Source: Ignavibacteriaceae bacterium (GTDB lineage Bacteria; Bacteroidota; Ignavibacteria; Ignavibacteriales; Ignavibacteriaceae). From it: a stretch of 6,002 nt of DNA. The position numbers and the translations under genes are program-made. The notes under the pieces were generated by a model. That model was given only the letters and a program-made list of their open reading frames with translations. It searched no databases and was not told where the DNA came from. Location: the NCBI GenBank assembly GCA_031292465.1, contig JARLHB010000354.1, forward strand, positions 1 through 6,002. Direction: 5' to 3'. Position 1 is the stretch's first letter; every line of letters begins with the position of its first letter. Positions 5,616-6,002 of this stretch are shown here, piece after piece.

Positions 5616-5957
5616 CTAATTAGCAGTCAGATGTTTTAAAAGGGTTGTTTTAAGAGGAGTCAGTTCATTTTCTATAATGAACCAAATGATTGAAATATCA
5701 ATTTGAAAATATTCATGTACAATTTTATTTCTTATGCCATTCAATTTCTTCCAGGGGACATCATCAAACTTTTTATATATTTCTACCGGAATGTTTTTAG
5801 AAGCTTCGCCTATTATTTCAATATTTCTCACTACTGCATCAATTATAAGTGGATTGGTAGAAAAATCTACAAAGGTGATTTCCTTAGTATAACTTTCTAT
5901 TTTACCGATACTTTCTAATATATCTTCAAAAAGTAGTTTCCAATCCCTTTTAGACAT
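5616..5957 (-). CDS. hepT: HepT-like (DUF86) HEPN ribonuclease toxin
   Basis: The 113-residue all-helical protein matches the DUF86/HepT family: SKRDWKLLFEDILESIGKIESYT at the start, AVVRNIEIIGEASKNIP at 41-57, VPWKKLNGIRNKIVHEYF at 67-84 and IIWFIIENELTPLK near the end. The defining HEPN motif Rx4HxY is intact (R76, H81, Y83). Length is typical for the family. In characterised MntA-HepT pairs the toxin is an RNase, and the antitoxin adds AMP to the tyrosine of this motif, blocking it. The ATG lies inside the last codons of the upstream gene, an 8-nt overlap (5950-5957), so translation is probably coupled; no separate ribosome binding site is evident. The gene is AT-rich. It converges on the cytochrome gene and ends with TAG; I see no clear terminator after it. 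Confidence 0.92.
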   Translation of the reverse strand: MSKRDWKLLFEDILESIGKIESYTKEITFVDFSTNPLIIDAVVRNIEIIGEASKNIPVEIYKKFDDVPWKKLNGIRNKIVHEYFQIDISIIWFIIENELTPLKTTLLKHLTAN

Positions 5958-6002
5958 AAACCAAATCTTGTTTTATATATTCAAACATTTTAGGCTTAAT
6001 TG
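5950..6002 (-). CDS. mntA: C-terminal end of probable MntA-type nucleotidyltransferase antitoxin (partial)
   Basis: Upstream of hepT on the same strand, the frame ending at TAA 5952-5950 is open to the window edge and encodes IKPKMFEYIKQDLVYV. Only 16 residues are visible, so the call rests on context: DUF86/HepT genes are usually directly preceded by a minimal nucleotidyltransferase gene, often with a few bases of overlap. The charged helical tail ending in a short hydrophobic stretch fits such a protein. The catalytic GSxxxGxxxxxSDxD region would lie outside the window. Confidence 0.55.
   Translation of the reverse strand, partial: IKPKMFEYIKQDLVYV

Noticed and set aside
5703..5918. Plus-strand open frame opposite hepT
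   Set aside because: It is antisense to a well-supported HEPN gene and shows only low-complexity aromatic and isoleucine-rich content.

Overview
The window most likely comes from a bacterium of the FCB group, with an Ignavibacteria-like lineage (Ignavibacteriota, or a close Bacteroidota/Chlorobi relative) as the best guess. The main clue is the end of the large secreted protein. It has a PVELTTF-type beta-sandwich followed by a NYPNPFNPST...KMILMK tail, the form of type IX secretion (T9SS) sorting domain that is abundant in those genomes. The DNA is AT-rich, especially between genes, and Shine-Dalgarno-like sites are present at some starts. The lineage is inferred from protein style, not from a marker gene.

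Layout. (1) 1-1158, minus strand: a protein that leaves the window, with a complete TatD-family metal-dependent hydrolase domain fused to the start of a radical SAM domain (CxxxCxxC). (2) 1159-1629: AT-rich intergenic DNA with a likely purM terminator, a strong plus-oriented terminator that has no recognised gene upstream, and short inverted repeats. (3) 1630-2625, minus: purM (AIR synthetase, purine biosynthesis), complete, starting at TTG. (4) 2626-3047: divergent intergenic region with two facing arrays of 7-bp repeats and a spaced 10-bp inverted repeat. (5) 3048-5402, plus: a secreted nine-heme cytochrome c with an N-terminal Ig/PKD-like domain and a C-terminal T9SS signal. It is split by one in-frame TAA at codon 224; the same frame carries on immediately afterwards with all remaining heme motifs, and a good terminator follows the gene. 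(6) 5473-5615: a short intergenic stretch with a duplicated GGGACACAC motif. (7) 5616-6002, minus: a HepT (DUF86/HEPN) toxin gene overlapping the last codons of what is most likely its MntA nucleotidyltransferase antitoxin.

The genes do not form one pathway. purM and the TatD-radical SAM gene are housekeeping or quality-control genes on the same strand but separated by about 470 bp, with a likely terminator between them. The cytochrome is a single-gene transcription unit probably involved in extracellular electron transfer. The HepT/MntA pair is a toxin-antitoxin operon cut by the window edge. The observations most worth following are the nonsense codon in the otherwise intact cytochrome gene, the TatD-radical SAM fusion, and the inverted heptad repeat arrays. 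I see no clearly new multi-gene system.
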